From assembly GCF_937616625.2 (NCBI RefSeq), contig NC_065576.1, forward strand, positions 48,046,128 to 48,110,127: a stretch of DNA of 64,000 nt, read 5' to 3'. Positions 11,961 to 30,854 of this stretch are shown one piece after another. Position numbers and translations under genes: made by a program. Below the pieces are notes generated by a model. That model made no database searches. It was not told the origin of the DNA and worked only from the letters and a program-made list of their open reading frames with translations. The first letter of the stretch is position 1; each line of letters opens with the position of its first letter. The stretch is from Mercurialis annua (lineage: Eukaryota > Streptophyta > Magnoliopsida > Malpighiales > Euphorbiaceae).

Positions 11961-12832
11961 GAACAAAGAATCATTTTACCCCCTCAACTTAGTAAAAATA
12001 TATTTAAAACGTCAAAATTAATAAAATGGGATCACTTTTACTCTGAACTTGGCAAAATCGGTACTAAAACCCTCCTCCCCACTCTCACCTAAGAAAGTGA
12101 GATACAATCTTCTGTTTTTTAAAGTGATTTTTTAATAGAAAAAGGTTTAAAATGGTCCTCATTTTTTTAAAACATTTTAAATTAATACCTAATAATTAAA
12201 AAAAAACAATTTAATCTCTTTAATTTATAATTTTATGTAATAACTTAACCCCCAGATTTTATATATATGACAAATTAACCTTCATATTTTATATATATAA
12301 AAAATTAACTTCCAAATTAAATTTTTAACAAAAATATTAAAATTTTAATTTTTTAACAAAAAAAATTATTTTTTTAAAGTCTAAACAGATCCATGGGTCT
12401 TGATGAACAGACCCAGGTGGGTCTGTTCATCGCGCTCCTCGTCAAAAAGAGGAGCGGATCCGCTCCTCGTCAAAAAGAGGAGCGGAGCTGCTGCTCCTCC
12501 TCTGAGAAGAGGAGCAACAGCTCCCTTCTGTGACGAGGAGGTTCCTCCTGCTCCTCGCCAAAGCTAAAAAAAAATTTAAAATATTTATAAAAAAGTTTTA
12601 AAAAAGCCCTTAAATTATTTAGGGTTTAATTGTGATTAATTAATATTTTATTAAGATTAATTAGAGTAAATGATGATTAATTAGAAACTCACTTTCCATT
12701 TAAAGTGCCACGTCAGCATAGGGTTGTTTTTGTACCGGTTTTGTCAAATTTAGAGTAAAAGTGATCCGGTTTTTCTATTTTGAACGTTTTTGATACTTTG
12801 TGTAAAGTTGGGGGGAAAATGATCCTTTGTTC
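11961..12832. mobile_element. Large Mutator-like MITE with a G+C-rich hairpin core
   Basis: Starts GAACAAAGAATCATTTTACC and ends AAAATGATCCTTTGTTC. The flanks are GCATATTTT and GCAAATTTT (8 of 9). Further in, GGGATCACTTTTACTCTGAA is inverted relative to the right arm near 12735-12765. The termini match those of the element at 43631, which has an exact 10-bp duplication. The centre carries an unusual run of short G+C-rich hairpins at 12434-12560. Confidence 0.78.
12434..12560. repeat. Row of G+C-rich stem-loops inside the MITE
   Basis: Three consecutive perfect 7-bp stems GCTCCTC / GAGGAGC lie at 12434-12455, 12462-12483 and 12493-12515. The loops of the first two are identical (GTCAAAAA). 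A further GAGGAG / CTCCTC pair follows near 12534-12557. The surroundings are very AT-rich, so the composition change is sharp. Confidence 0.85.
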
Positions 12833-13303
12833 GCAAATTTTTTATTAATCCAATTACTACAGTTAATTCGATTATGCCAATAAAAAAATCAATTCGGTTA
12901 TGATTTTTTTTTAAATAAGTTAACCAACTATTTTATATGTTTTATTTAATTTTAACTAATATATTTAATTTTTATTAGTCTGACTAAACTAACCGACTAA
13001 TTTAATATATTTAATTTCTATTTTTCTATTTTGATTAATTTTGTAATTAGAAGTAACAATTCAACCAGATATTTCCTATGTTTTCTCAGTAAAGAAACAT
13101 TAAAAAAGTTACAAAAAAAACAAAATAAATTAGTCTTTAGTTATATATATATTAAATTAATTTATAAAAAGTGAAGACAAATTCGATTCGATTAATACAA
13201 AAAAATTATGAATTAAAATTGAGGTTAACCATATTCATATCATAAAAGAGTCAATTCATTTATGATACAACTTAATCGGTCATATCAGATTGACATGTGA
13301 ATC
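12833..13303. other. Intergenic, no gene recognised
   Basis: AT-rich with several AACCAACTA-like and GATTAATT-like low-complexity strings. Nothing assignable. Confidence 0.35.
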
Positions 13304-14594
13304 TAGGGGTGAGCACGGTTCGGTTCGGTTCGGTTCGGTGTGCACACCCCCTGAACCAAATCGAACCACCCCTATAGATATGAAAACCAAATTTCAATGA
13401 TTCGGTTTGCGGTACTTTCGGTTCGGTGAACTGAAATATCGGTTTTTTTCGGTTTGGTTCGGTCGGTTCACCGATTCAAAAACAAAACACAATAATTTTC
13501 AGTATCAGATCTAAACAAAGAAATTTAAAACTTTAAATATAGATATGATAAAATTACATCAACTGTTTTTCATTTATTCATTTACATTATCATCAATGTA
13601 TCTTAAATTAAAACGTAAAAACAAATAAAAATAAAAAATGTTCTTCACTTTGGCTCATCTTTATCCTATCCATGTATAGTAGACCTGAAAAATTAAGAAT
13701 TACATAAACATAGTCAGTATCTTAACATAAATTTTTGTATTGACAATAAGGGAATAAACCAAACAAACCTTATTATCATGAACAAAGATCTGTTCAAAAG
13801 CCAAAATATAGTAAGCTGATTGTCCTGAAAAAATTAAAATCAGAAAATCAGAAATAAAAACGAAAAATAACAATAAATTAACCAGATTGTGATGAAAATA
13901 GCCTTTAAAATTCCAGAAAATAAAACAAAAATTCAACTCAAGATCTAGGACATTAATAAAATATCAGAATAATAAAAAAACAAATATTAGGTAAAAAATA
14001 AAGAAATAATCGAAGATGAATTAAAATGTTAGATCTCCATATAATTACCTTGAAATATAATTAGGGTTTGGTTACCACACGGTGGAGACGCTCGTGGCCG
14101 TTGATGGAAGCAAGCGTGGTAGACGGTTGTGGCCGTAGAAGCAGAGACAATTTACGGTGGTAGTGTTTGTGGGTTTTTCTATATAATTTGATGAGGGATA
14201 GAGGAGAATTTTAAGGTTTTTTATTTGATTTAGATTAGATAAAGAAGATAGATGGAGGAGATGAGGAAAGGAAATAAGAAAAAGGGGAAATGGGTAAAGG
14301 ATTTGGCAGGAGAGGAGAGTGGAGGCGGCAGTAATGTGAAAATTAGGGTTTTTGATTGTAAAGAATATTTATATAGTGTAGTGTATAAATGACTAAAATA
14401 GCCTTTTTTATTTATTTCGGTTTTTTCGGTTCGGTTCGGTGACCGAACCTTATTACCAAACCGAAACCGAAAACCGCAATTTTTAGAAATTTTAAACCAA
14501 ATCAAACCATTTTAACCATATATTTTCTCGGTTCGGGTTTTTTGGTTCGGTTTGACTCGGTTTTTTGGTTTGGTTCGGTTATTGCTCACCCCTA
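13304..14594. mobile_element. Non-autonomous hAT-like element, exact 8-bp TSD
   Basis: The ends are TAGGGGTGAGCA and TGCTCACCCCTA, a perfect 12-bp inverted repeat, followed on both sides by many GGTTCGGTT / AACCGAACC strings. TGTGAATC flanks both ends (13296-13303 and 14595-14602). An 8-bp duplication with TAGGGGTG-type ends is typical of the hAT superfamily. No hAT transposase is encoded. The interior includes a G+C-richer patch near 14070-14160 that may be captured sequence. Confidence 0.92.
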
Positions 14595-14602
14595 TGTGAA
14601 TC

Positions 14603-15595
14603 CATTTCTAACATGATTTAAAATATCATGTCTTATAAGGCCCTTTTCTGATGCGGGTTTCGAACCGTACTCATGTATACAACTGTTTAAAATTTAGAGT
14701 CAGAGTTTATCTCCTGCAAGAGATTTACACAGTTCGAGTAGGAATCAATGTGAATGTGGAAACAATTTAAAGGTGTCATCTCACAGTTGAGTCTCTTCAA
14801 GAGACCTTATGGACTCTATAGCAACCGGAAAAATAAATTATCCATAAATGCGTCAAATGTGTCGTGATTGTTTTACTTATATTCAACTATTCAAATAAAT
14901 AAGTTAAGCATATCATATTAATATGATCTATATTTTATCCATTTAAATAAATAAATTAAAAGTGTTGTTTTAATATAACGTATATTTAACCTATTTATAA
15001 TAAAGGATTTAAGAAAATTATATGAATTGTATTGTTATGGCTCATAATTAATCTACCAAATTAAGTGGATCACGCAAATCAACACATATTATTCATTCAC
15101 TTTTTATATAATATTTGCATTAACACGGTTATTAATTAAATGGGTTATGTTCGTATTGATTTGAAAAGTATTATTGAAATGGATCAATGTTTGTATTCAT
15201 TTTGAAACCCTAAAAGTGTATTTTTGAGACGGTGAATGTGCACTTGTCTTTTTAATTGTTTGGTCTTCTATGGACTTATTGTGCAGCCATTTGATACATT
15301 TGTGGCAACTCAAGGAACCATCAAAGAAGGTAAGTAGGTAGTGGTTATTGGACAATTTTGCATAGTGGTCCTCAATCTTATCCTTTATCATTCCTCCAAC
15401 CATTATATACTTAAACTCAATATAATATCTACATATTTTCAAATGATAAAAATGATAACGTTTTCAGAAAGAATATTTAATATATTTTTTAAGCGTAAAT
15501 AATGCGAGGCGAGTCGAGATACAAACAACATTTGACTTATAACTATTTTAAACTTAAATGAAAAATACTTATCTATATCATTATCAACTTATGAG
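14603..15595. other. Intergenic, degenerate repeat sequence
   Basis: GGTTTCGAACC near 14656-14668 resembles an RNA polymerase III B box (readable on either strand) but no complete tRNA or SINE can be built around it. The remainder, with repeated AAATAAATAA and ATATTAATATGA strings, looks like an old retroelement or other repeat. No gene seen. Confidence 0.35.
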
Positions 15596-15604
15596 TTTAT
15601 AATA

Positions 15605-15974
15605 GGGTTAATTCCTAAAAAAATCACGAACTTTACACGAACTTTCATTTTAATCATGACCTTTAAAAGTTGCCATTTAAAGGCACGAACTTTCATTTTG
15701 TTTCAAATCTATCATTTCAATGTATTTTTGTTTACTAAATTCTTCAATAAATCATTAATGAAAGACCCAAATTATAAATCGACATTCAATCGTATTATCT
15801 TTTAGTTATAGTATATAGGATTAGGAATTTTTGGTTCGTTAAAATACATCGGATTTTACTTTGGCGATAGATTTGAAACAAAATGAAAGTTCGTGCCTTT
15901 AAATGACAATTTTTAAAGTTCATGATTAAAATGAAACTTCGTGTAAAATTCGTGATTTTTTTAGAAATTAACCC
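15605..15974. mobile_element. Mutator-like MITE, exact 9-bp TSD
   Basis: Starts GGGTTAATTCCTAAAAAAAT and ends TTTTTTTAGAAATTAACCC. TTTATAATA flanks both ends (15596-15604 and 15975-15983). The arms are inverted for more than 100 bp (for example CACGAACTTTCATTTTGTTT against AAACAAAATGAAAGTTCGTG). A near-identical element of the same length is at 39751. Confidence 0.9.
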
Positions 15975-15983
15975 TTTATAATA

Positions 15984-17378
15984 TATTCACATTTATTTTA
16001 CTAAATGTAGAGATGTGTTATTCAAACTTAAAAAAAATCTATTTTCAATTATTCTCTCCGTTATAATTGTTTTAAAAATTTATATAAATGGATAGTTTCT
16101 CTAAAACCTCAATATGTTTTTTTTTATGAATAGCCTTAATTTTAATATTATTGAAGTGTGGGAGGATGCATAAGAGAATAGAGTAAATGTGGTCCTTTAC
16201 ATATATACACTACAAAGGTTTAACAAAATGTATGAATGAAAACTTCCAAAGTCTTCTAATTATTTCTTGTAGCGCTATTAGTGTTGTCATATTGCTTCAT
16301 CCATTTCCTCATATTTTTAACACTTTGATGTCAATTTCCTTTAGAATCATGCTACCATCAACTTCACTTATTTTCTTTGATAATATAAATATTTTTATAA
16401 TTCAATGAGAATTTTCTTTGATAATATAAATATCTTATATAATTCAATGAGAAGGAAGAATCGAACCAAAAATTTATGCATCAAATTATAATACTTTATC
16501 TACGAAAAAATGTTATTATAGTTTACTTTCGTAAATGAAGCTTTCTTAACTTTAAAACTAGGAATAGCACAGTATTATAACCGGAGCAAACCCAATTTAT
16601 TCATATAAAGTAATACGAACAATATTTAAATTTTATAAATGTCTTAATTTTGTGCATGAATTTTTATTTTCAAACTAATATTTAGTTTTTAAAAAGCATA
16701 TCAAATTAGTGATTATATTTATTTTTGATCACGAGACCACTCACAAGGAAGATAATAAATTTTAAATTTACAAATACAATTTGCAATTTTGATTATAAGT
16801 GTATAGTTTGCATATATAGAGAAATTTAAATAAAAACTATTCTTTATCTTTTCAGTACACTTATGATAAAAAACGGTTAAAAACTATCGGTTGCTATATT
16901 TAAAAAAAAACTAATATAAAATAGTTACAAGAATTGACATATTGAAATAGTCTCTTAAAAAAGTTTGTACATCATAAATGTTTTCTTTTGGAGAATTGAA
17001 CAAATTACTTTCAAACGTTTTTACTATTTGAATTCTAGTTCATCCGTGATATTTATCCAGTTTTTGTTTGATTTTTAATTCGAAGATACCCGGTGCCCAT
17101 TTTGTTGATCGTACTAAGTTTTTGTTAACATATAGTATGTTATTTGTAATTGGAAAACCATGAATATATAATATTTTGCATGCTTTAAATGAGCCACCAT
17201 ATTAGATTAGAGGCATCCCATAAAACAAAAGGAGAGTCAAACTTCATTCAAAAAAAAAAAAAGAGAGAGTCAAACACAACATAGTAACATGAACGCTTTG
17301 CCTTTTAGGTGTCATCTGGCCACATTCACCATTATCAAATATGGAGATTAGATCTCATAATATTTATTTGTTTCACCC
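15984..17378. other. Intergenic, no gene recognised
   Basis: AT-rich. A direct duplication of TTTTCTTTGATAATATAAATAT with flanking TTCAATGAGA occurs around 16370-16450. No coding or RNA gene seen. Confidence 0.4.
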
Positions 17379-18310
17379 TTTTTTTTTTTGTTACAAACAA
17401 AGAGGCAAAAGTCTAGAACACACCAGCAAGGATCACTATGCTCATAGGTAACCCCTTGAATATTATGGATTAACCATAAAATAAGACTATTCGGAGAGGA
17501 CTCATGCTACTGAATATCCAAAATATTGTCTGGAATCAACAAAGCGAGACAGTCAGCAGCCATATTAGCCTCCCTATAGACATGCGAGATGTGAACTTCC
17601 CAGTCCTGCTTCATAAGCCCGTGAATAGCAGCAAGCAAATTCGAGTAACCCGCTGCTTAAGTGTTCCCTTTGATCTTTTCAACCACCAGATAATTATCAA
17701 TTTCAATGAAGACTTTCGTCGCATTCAAACGAAGACCAAGCAGCAGACCATAATAAACTCCCCCGAACTACGCTCCAATGACTGAATCATTGCCAATTCC
17801 AGTCATGAAGCTGCCCAACCAATTATCAGAACCATCACGCGCTAGACCACCTGCTTTCGCTATATGAGTCGTAGAGTTATAAGAACCATCAGTATTGATT
17901 TTAATCCACCCAATATTCAGTTTAGACCAGCAAATAGAGATGATTTTGTAATTGTGTAAATGACTCATCTGGGTTTTGCTATGCTCATTAGCCAGAGTAA
18001 TGTAGTGAAGCATCTTATCAACTTCCTTTATCGCAGCCACCATAGAGATATTATTCCCATAAAAAATAAACCGATTTATCCATTTCCAAATGACCCAAAG
18101 CACAGTTCCAAAAACACGGCTCCAATCAGGATTGTCGTTGCCATTGAACTTCCCCAAAAAATTCTGCTCAAGCCGGCTATAATAGTTCATTGCAAAGAAC
18201 ATGTTTCTTCTCTCAGGGATGACATACTTAAACCAAATCCAACGAGAAAAAGCACAGTCCCTCAGCATATGACAGCAGGTTTCCATCTCAACCTTACAAC
18301 GAGCAAATTA
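17379..18310 (-). pseudogene. 5'-truncated LINE retrotransposon remnant (zf-RVT and RNase H)
   Basis: On the minus strand the frame opens with CKVEMETCCHMLRDCAFSRW, the zinc-finger-like segment that follows plant LINE reverse transcriptases. An RNase H domain follows: WIKINTDGSYN with the catalytic-type Asp, GGLARDGSDNWLGSF, then EIDNYLVVEKI and HVYREANMAADCLA. Two in-frame stops interrupt it, one after DSVIGA and one after EKIKGNT, and a further stop ends the frame at 17507-17509. The minus-strand 3' end is GTTACAAACAAAG-like sequence and a poly-A (poly-T at 17379-17389 on +). The reverse transcriptase and endonuclease are missing, so it is a dead copy. No clear target duplication was found. 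Confidence 0.85.
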
Positions 18311-21300
18311 TTTAAGATTCATTTGGTTCAACATTATTAAAAGAGCAAATTATTTTAAGGCCTCTTGCATTTATCATAATTTGGTATCCCTTATTTGAAA
18401 ATACCAAAAAAAATGGGAGAGAGTGTGAAATAAAAGAATGATTGATGAGAAATTCTTATATATTAGTATATGCTAATCAGATTCTCCGTAAATATACTCA
18501 ATAATAGAACAGACAATTAGAATGTAATGAGTCTAGGTTAACAATTTAAAAATTCAATTTTTTTGATTTCTTTTTTCTACATCTCGAATTTCATTCTATT
18601 TTTAGTTTCAATTTTAATTGTATCTATTTTTTTTATTAAATGTCATATAAATTTACCCACTATACATATTTTTAAATTTATCTCAAGTATATACACTAAC
18701 TGTGTTGTTTCAAATTGATATATCAGCTCATAATAAGATATAATTTTCTAAGGCGATACTCATTCGTGCTGAGGTGGATGTCATTTTAGCAAACCAGTAT
18801 ATAATATTTTATGAATTATAATTAAATAAAAAAAATTATATGTAATTGGCGAACCTATATAATATTATCTCTAAAAAGTGTATAGACGGCGAAAAATAAA
18901 ATAAAAGTTTAATTTTAATATAACAGCAAATTACTTTAATTATGGCCAAATTTAGATTCTAATGAATTTTTTTATGGAGATACTTAACGTTATAAAAAAT
19001 TAACATCGGACCCTCCAAAGTTAAAATGTCACATTATCCTTAAGTGACTGGGCAACTCAGAGCTTATGTATTAGGTTTAACAGCTCACAGTGACTAAAAA
19101 AACATGTGGTATTTTAGGTTTTAAGAGTCTGATTAATAGAAAATAATAAATTTAAAACCACCAATGTTTGGTCCAATATGTATATTTAGCCTTTAATTAT
19201 TATTGATATTTTATACATTGCACACTCTCCTTACGTCAAAGACTATGCCAAAAGGGTAAGATTAGGATGAGAAGACATTAAAGCAAGATGCATGTATGGC
19301 AAAAAGGAACAAAGAGATGATATTAGAGAAGTAATTAGTAAATAGCCCATCAAAATTGAAGACAATTGGGGGGCATGTGAAAATCATTTACTAATTATTA
19401 TTATTATTAGAAGACAAAACTTCAAGTATCTTTATTGATTAATCTTTATGGATTAGGTGTCTTTACTTTAATTATAAAACAAAACTTGACGAGACCATGA
19501 TTAAGAGGAGCCATTTGAATAGTAAGGCATTATTCTGTTAAGATTGTGAAATTATTATTTTTTGTTTTTTCAATGATAGAAAAATATAAAGAATATCATA
19601 TATGCTTCCTAAAAGAATATCCATATGGTTATTTTATATATCTCAATAAATATTTTTATTAGTTTTTTCAATTTTTTAAATAAGAATTTTACATAGTCTA
19701 TTTTTTTATTTTTAGGATAAATTCTCCTTCTGAATATAATATACTTGTAAAGTTGTATGATAATTAATGTGAGCAGATGATCAATTAAACTGAAATAATT
19801 GATTTATCGTATTTATTTTAATTTTATGAGAATTTTGATTATCATTTAAATAACTCAGACTGAAATAAGCTGGTTAAATACAAATAAATTTAATGAATTC
19901 AATTAATTTAACAAGTTTGATCAATAAAATAATTTAGTTCAGTTATAGTTAAAAAAATTAAATTTAGTTAACTGAGTTAGTTGAATATTTTATATGTTGT
20001 TCATCTATTATATATTTTTAGTTGGGGGTTCGACCCCCAATTCTTTCAGACACATCGTCTGATTAAAAATGTCTAATATTTATAATTAATTTCCGTTAAT
20101 TTTTGCTAACAATTAGGATAGGTCTATTTTTTTAAAAAAAAAATCAAGACACAATCTAACCTAAATCTGCAATATGGATCCACAAGAAGAGCACACTCTT
20201 ATAGGAGTCTTCCACAAGTCGACTCCTTGCCTACGTGTGCTTTTGATTAGTAATAAAATTCTTCATTAGCAGACATTTTAAAGGTTGATTAATGTTAATC
20301 TAAAGTGGCCCCCCACTGAAGGGGCGGTCAGGATTTAATAATAAAATACCAAGTTTTATGGAATTGTGGGTTGGTGGGCCAAAACGACAAAGCAGGATGT
20401 ATAAAGCAAATATTCCACCTGTTAAGGATAATGGACTTATCACATCAAAGATTCTCAATTGCACATGTAATTTGAATCATTTGCAGGCACATACCATACA
20501 AATACAAAAGGTTTAATTTATTGTTGCATAAATACTTAATATTTAATAATTTTAAATAAAACACCTCCGTTATGTAATTTTTTCGGTATAAGTCCTAGCG
20601 TTTTCTTGAACAATATTTATGGTTTTATGTGATTTGTTTTCTTAAATCTCTCAAATTTTTAGTGATCGTTCAATCATCATAGTCAATTTCTTATAAATCT
20701 AAAATTTTGAAAGTTTTTTTTATCTAATTTCTATGAACTCCATTGACAAAAATGATTGGAAATACTATTTCACCGGATCAAACGGGTCGAATGTGTGGCC
20801 GATTAATCAGAAATAAAGACAAATTGAAGTACCCGCTCCAACAGAACTTTTGCTTCTTGTTCGATCAACTTATGCATAATCTAGTCTAGATTTGTTCCTC
20901 CAATTTTCTTATTACTTATATCTTGCGATGTTTGTTGTATTTTTTTCGTTCAACAGTTGAAACTCATATATTAATCATGTTATATGACTTTTCCTGTGTA
21001 TTAATCTTCATCAACCGATTCTAATTGAAAGAAAACATATAAATACAAAAAGATCAAATTTATTGTTCGATAGTTTTCGACACGATCCGTTTGAATAATA
21101 CGGCACAATATAAAATTAAATAAATTTAAGTGAAATTTATACTGATTGAACTCATAAACAGATCAATCTATTTAATATAAGATATAATAAAAAAAATTAA
21201 CTTTATAATCTATAAATAATAATATCTTCTTTCAAAATACATAATATATTGAAAATAAATAATAATTTAATTTATTGAACTTTTTTTTCGTGTTAAAAAA

Positions 21301-21897
21301 TGATGTGTTTGTTGAATTTGTTCTTCTAGTTGTGATACTTTTTTTTCCGTCCAAATAGAGTTGTCTATTTTTTTTTATTTTTTATCTTAAATTTTTTATC
21401 CATTCCTAATAAATAACAAATTTTAAAAATATTTATTCTATAATACCTTATTTAATACAAGCTAATGAACTATTATTGTATTATTATCTATTAAAAATAA
21501 AAATAAATAAAAATTAGTGAACATTAAATAGGAATATAATATATAAATTAGAAAAAAAAATGTAGAAATTGTAAAAAAATTACAATATATTTATTGTATT
21601 TCTTTTAAAAAATATATGATAATAGTAAAATATTAGAATGAAAAAAATACCTTATACTACATTTATATTTTTTAGTGACACCAACTCAATAATTGTAAGA
21701 TTAAAAATATATATGGTGGGTACAAAGCTACATAACATAAAAGTACATGCCATATTGAGTTGTATTTTTTTATATAGTGGGATTTAAGAAGCTATACATT
21801 TGAATTTTAAACCAAATGCTAATGTTTTTCTTCCGGATAATGATAATTGATGGACCGGTTAATGAGAGACAGATATGAAGAGACAAAATAAATTAAT
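18311..21897. other. Intergenic, no gene recognised
   Basis: About 3.6 kb of AT-rich DNA without recognisable coding exons. Visible patterns are a repeat of GAGCAAATTATTT(T)AAG at about 18302 and 18344, a perfect short hairpin TTGGGGGTTCGACCCCCAA at about 20022-20040, and TTATTATTATTA near 19395. These may be remnants of old repeats. Confidence 0.4.
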
Positions 21898-22860
21898 CGG
21901 AAAAAGCTCATTTATGCCCGTAAAATTTAGAGTCTGGATTAAGTGAGCCTTCAACGTTCAAAAAAGTTCAGCTATGCTCCCAAAGTCTGAGAATCAGGCC
22001 CCTCAGTTTGACACCGTCTCATTTTTTTCCAACACTTCGTTAGTGTGATTCTACGTGGTTAAAGGAGAAGGGTCATCTATATCCTAAGATTTGAATCTAG
22101 GATCAAGTGAGCTATCAACGTCTGAAAAAAATTCATTTATGCCCCAACTTCTTAAAAAATGAGCAATTAGACCCCCACAGTTTAACAGCGTCCCATTGCT
22201 TCACAAATTTCGTTAGTGTGATCTCACACGACTAATTTTTACCGTCAAATATTTCCTCTACGGCGACGGTCTTTCCCTCAGTAATAATAATTCGTCGTTG
22301 CAAAGTCATTTTATTACATGACCGAACTGAATCAGTAGACCGCCCTTCTCTAACAATTGAATGAGAAATTCTCTTCATTAATCGGTATCTTATTTGATGA
22401 AACATGTAGAGACGGAGACAGAGAAGAAGAAGCGTTTGGCGAGATGGAAGGCGGTGGTCTATGAGAGGGAATGAGAGATGGAAAGGGATACATCTTTATT
22501 ATTTGGATTGTTTTTTTCTATAATTGTTGAATTTTAAGTTTTTGGAGGGATGTGATTGTCGAATTGCAACACATGAAAAAAATGAAGAAACTAATTTTTA
22601 TAATTTATATTTCATTATTAATTACATTTAGTTCTCTTAAATGATGCGAACAATTATTACCGACTAATTATTTTGCACTGGTCGCCTATGGTTTGATTAA
22701 ATTGTCAACAGTAAAATTTAACCACGTAGAATCACACTAACGAAGTCTGAAAAGCAATTAGACGATGTTAAATTAGAGGGTCTAACTGTTCATTTTCAAA
22801 TGTTAAGTGCATAAGTGAATCTTTTCAAACGTTAAAGGCTCATTTGATTTTGAATTTAAT
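21898..22860. mobile_element. Degenerate Mutator-like element, relative of the one at 60677
   Basis: The left end (CGGAAAAAGCTCATTTATGC and following) aligns with the left end of the element at 60677 (GGGAAAAGGGTCATTCATGC). Internal blocks are shared too, including CCGACGGTCTTTCC-like and TTAATCGGTATCTTATTTGA-like strings and the motif CGTTAGTGTGATTC. The right arm (ACGTTAAAGGCTCATTTGAT) is inverted relative to the left arm but its outermost part is lost, so no target duplication can be read. Confidence 0.6.
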
Positions 22861-23209
22861 ATATATATTATTTTTTCTTCTAAACTAATTTATTTTTTAA
22901 TTTAAAAATTATATTTTTTTATATAATTGAAAAGAGGGAACGCTTTTGCATTGTAAAGTTATAGTAATACTAATGCATGAAATTCACAAATATAATGTCC
23001 TCAAAATGACAACATGCCATTACATAATCTTGAATCCTTAGTAGATAAATGCAATCCTCGTTTTTTCCTTCACGACAACGACATAATAATCCATTCAAAC
23101 CCAAAAAAAATAAAATTAAATAAATTAAGATACACCAAGATGTTGATTGTTAAATTAAATCAATTCCAAATTATTATACAATTCATAATAAAAATTCTTT
23201 TTCAAGCTT

Positions 23210-23226
23210 TATAAATACATCACGTG
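23210..23226 (+). promoter_or_regulatory. TATA box and adjacent G-box of the ABCC gene
   Basis: TATAAATA at 23210-23217, then CACGTG at 23221-23226, about 180 bp upstream of the ABCC start codon. A TATA box here would place transcription start near 23240. The G-box lies downstream of the TATA box, which is not the usual arrangement and may be coincidental. Confidence 0.45.
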
Positions 23227-23406
23227 TTCTTCCTCAAACAAAACTGCACTGTTTTAATTTGCAGGTCTGTTCGTCTACTGAATAATGATTGTCCAATAAT
23301 ATACATTGTTTTGATTTTATTTCTGTTTGTCTTGAATGGGCTCTCACTGTTTTTCTGTGTTTTTTCTTCTCCTGCAGGTTCTTCATTATTTCTTGGTTTA
23401 GCTTCA

Positions 23407-29919
<6,513 letters not shown>

Positions 29920-30142
29920 TAAAACCTCGCCAAAAGGGAAGTTTAAGCGTGGCGGTTCGTTAACAAAGGTCTTAAACTAATCAGCATACATAACCGATAC
30001 CATGTATAGTGAAGCTAGAGAGTTAGAAAACACATAGAATAGGTAGAACTTAGCATTGCTAACCATGAGCCATAGCTTTTCCGAGATGTAATTGATGAAA
30101 CTATTCTTAAATAAGAAATTGCAGATATTGTGAGATTGTACA

Positions 30143-30483
30143 TAGAGCTGTAAATGAGCCGAGTTTTAAGGTGTTCATGTTCGATTCATATTTATTCGAG
30201 TTTTTACTAAGGTGTTCATGTTTGGTTCATTTGAAGTTTATAATGTTCATGTCGGCTCGTGTTGATGCTAAACAAGCCAAGCCCGTGTTAGCTAATGAAC
30301 ACAAGCAGAGCTCAATTACAATTTGCAAATGTATTGATCAAACTCATATGACTCCTACCAACATAAATGAGTGTAAATTAAGCTTAACCTTGGTTCGTCT
30401 AAAACACAAATGAACACGAACCGAGTTCTTATCAAATTGAAAGCCGAGCTGCTTATGAGCAGCTCGATTCATTTATAGCTCTA
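30143..30483. mobile_element. hAT-like MITE, exact 8-bp TSD
   Basis: The ends TAGAGCTGTAAATGAGCCGAG-like and CTCGATTCATTTATAGCTCTA-like are inverted repeats, with TAGAGCT / AGCTCTA exact at the tips. ATTGTACA flanks both ends (30135-30142 and 30484-30491). It lies about 220 bp downstream of the ABCC stop codon. The interior keeps the GTTCATGTT and CGAGTT strings typical of this group. Confidence 0.9.
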
Positions 30484-30854
30484 ATTGTACAAAGCAATTC
30501 TAAGCATTTCAGTGAAGATTAGAGAGCATTTACAGTAATGGCAGTAACATAAATCTACAATTTCAGACATGCCACGAAACTAAACAAGTTTGTATTATAA
30601 ACAATTCATTTATGACACGATTAAATTCATATTTAAACGTTTAACCCTTTTAAACACGATTAAACCGTCGACAAACAGTGATGATCGGAGAGCACTTGAC
30701 GTAAATGACAATAAAAAAGGACATAAATTGATTTTGAATATTATTACTGAATCAAATCAATACTGTTTCAAATAACTTGCAAATGTGCAATTGAATCATA
30801 ATACAATTCAAATGAAAAAAAACAACAAAAATATTTAATTTTTTTTGTTCTCTC

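Noticed and set aside
14656..14668. B-box-like GGTTTCGAACC
   Set aside because: No matching A box at a suitable distance and no cloverleaf.
15197..15442. Open frame of 81 residues on the minus strand
   Set aside because: No resemblance to any family, no splice partners or codon pattern, and it lies in repeat-rich DNA.
18302..18360. GAGCAAATTATTTAAG repeated twice as a LINE target duplication
   Set aside because: Both copies lie on the same side of the LINE remnant, so they cannot be its flanking duplication.
20022..20040. Perfect hairpin TTGGGGGTTCGACCCCCAA resembling a tRNA T arm
   Set aside because: No acceptor, D or anticodon arm can be built around it; probably a repeat remnant.
23224..23406. 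Upstream extension of the ABCC frame
   Set aside because: It lacks an ATG, and the first in-frame ATG gives a normal TMD0 start.
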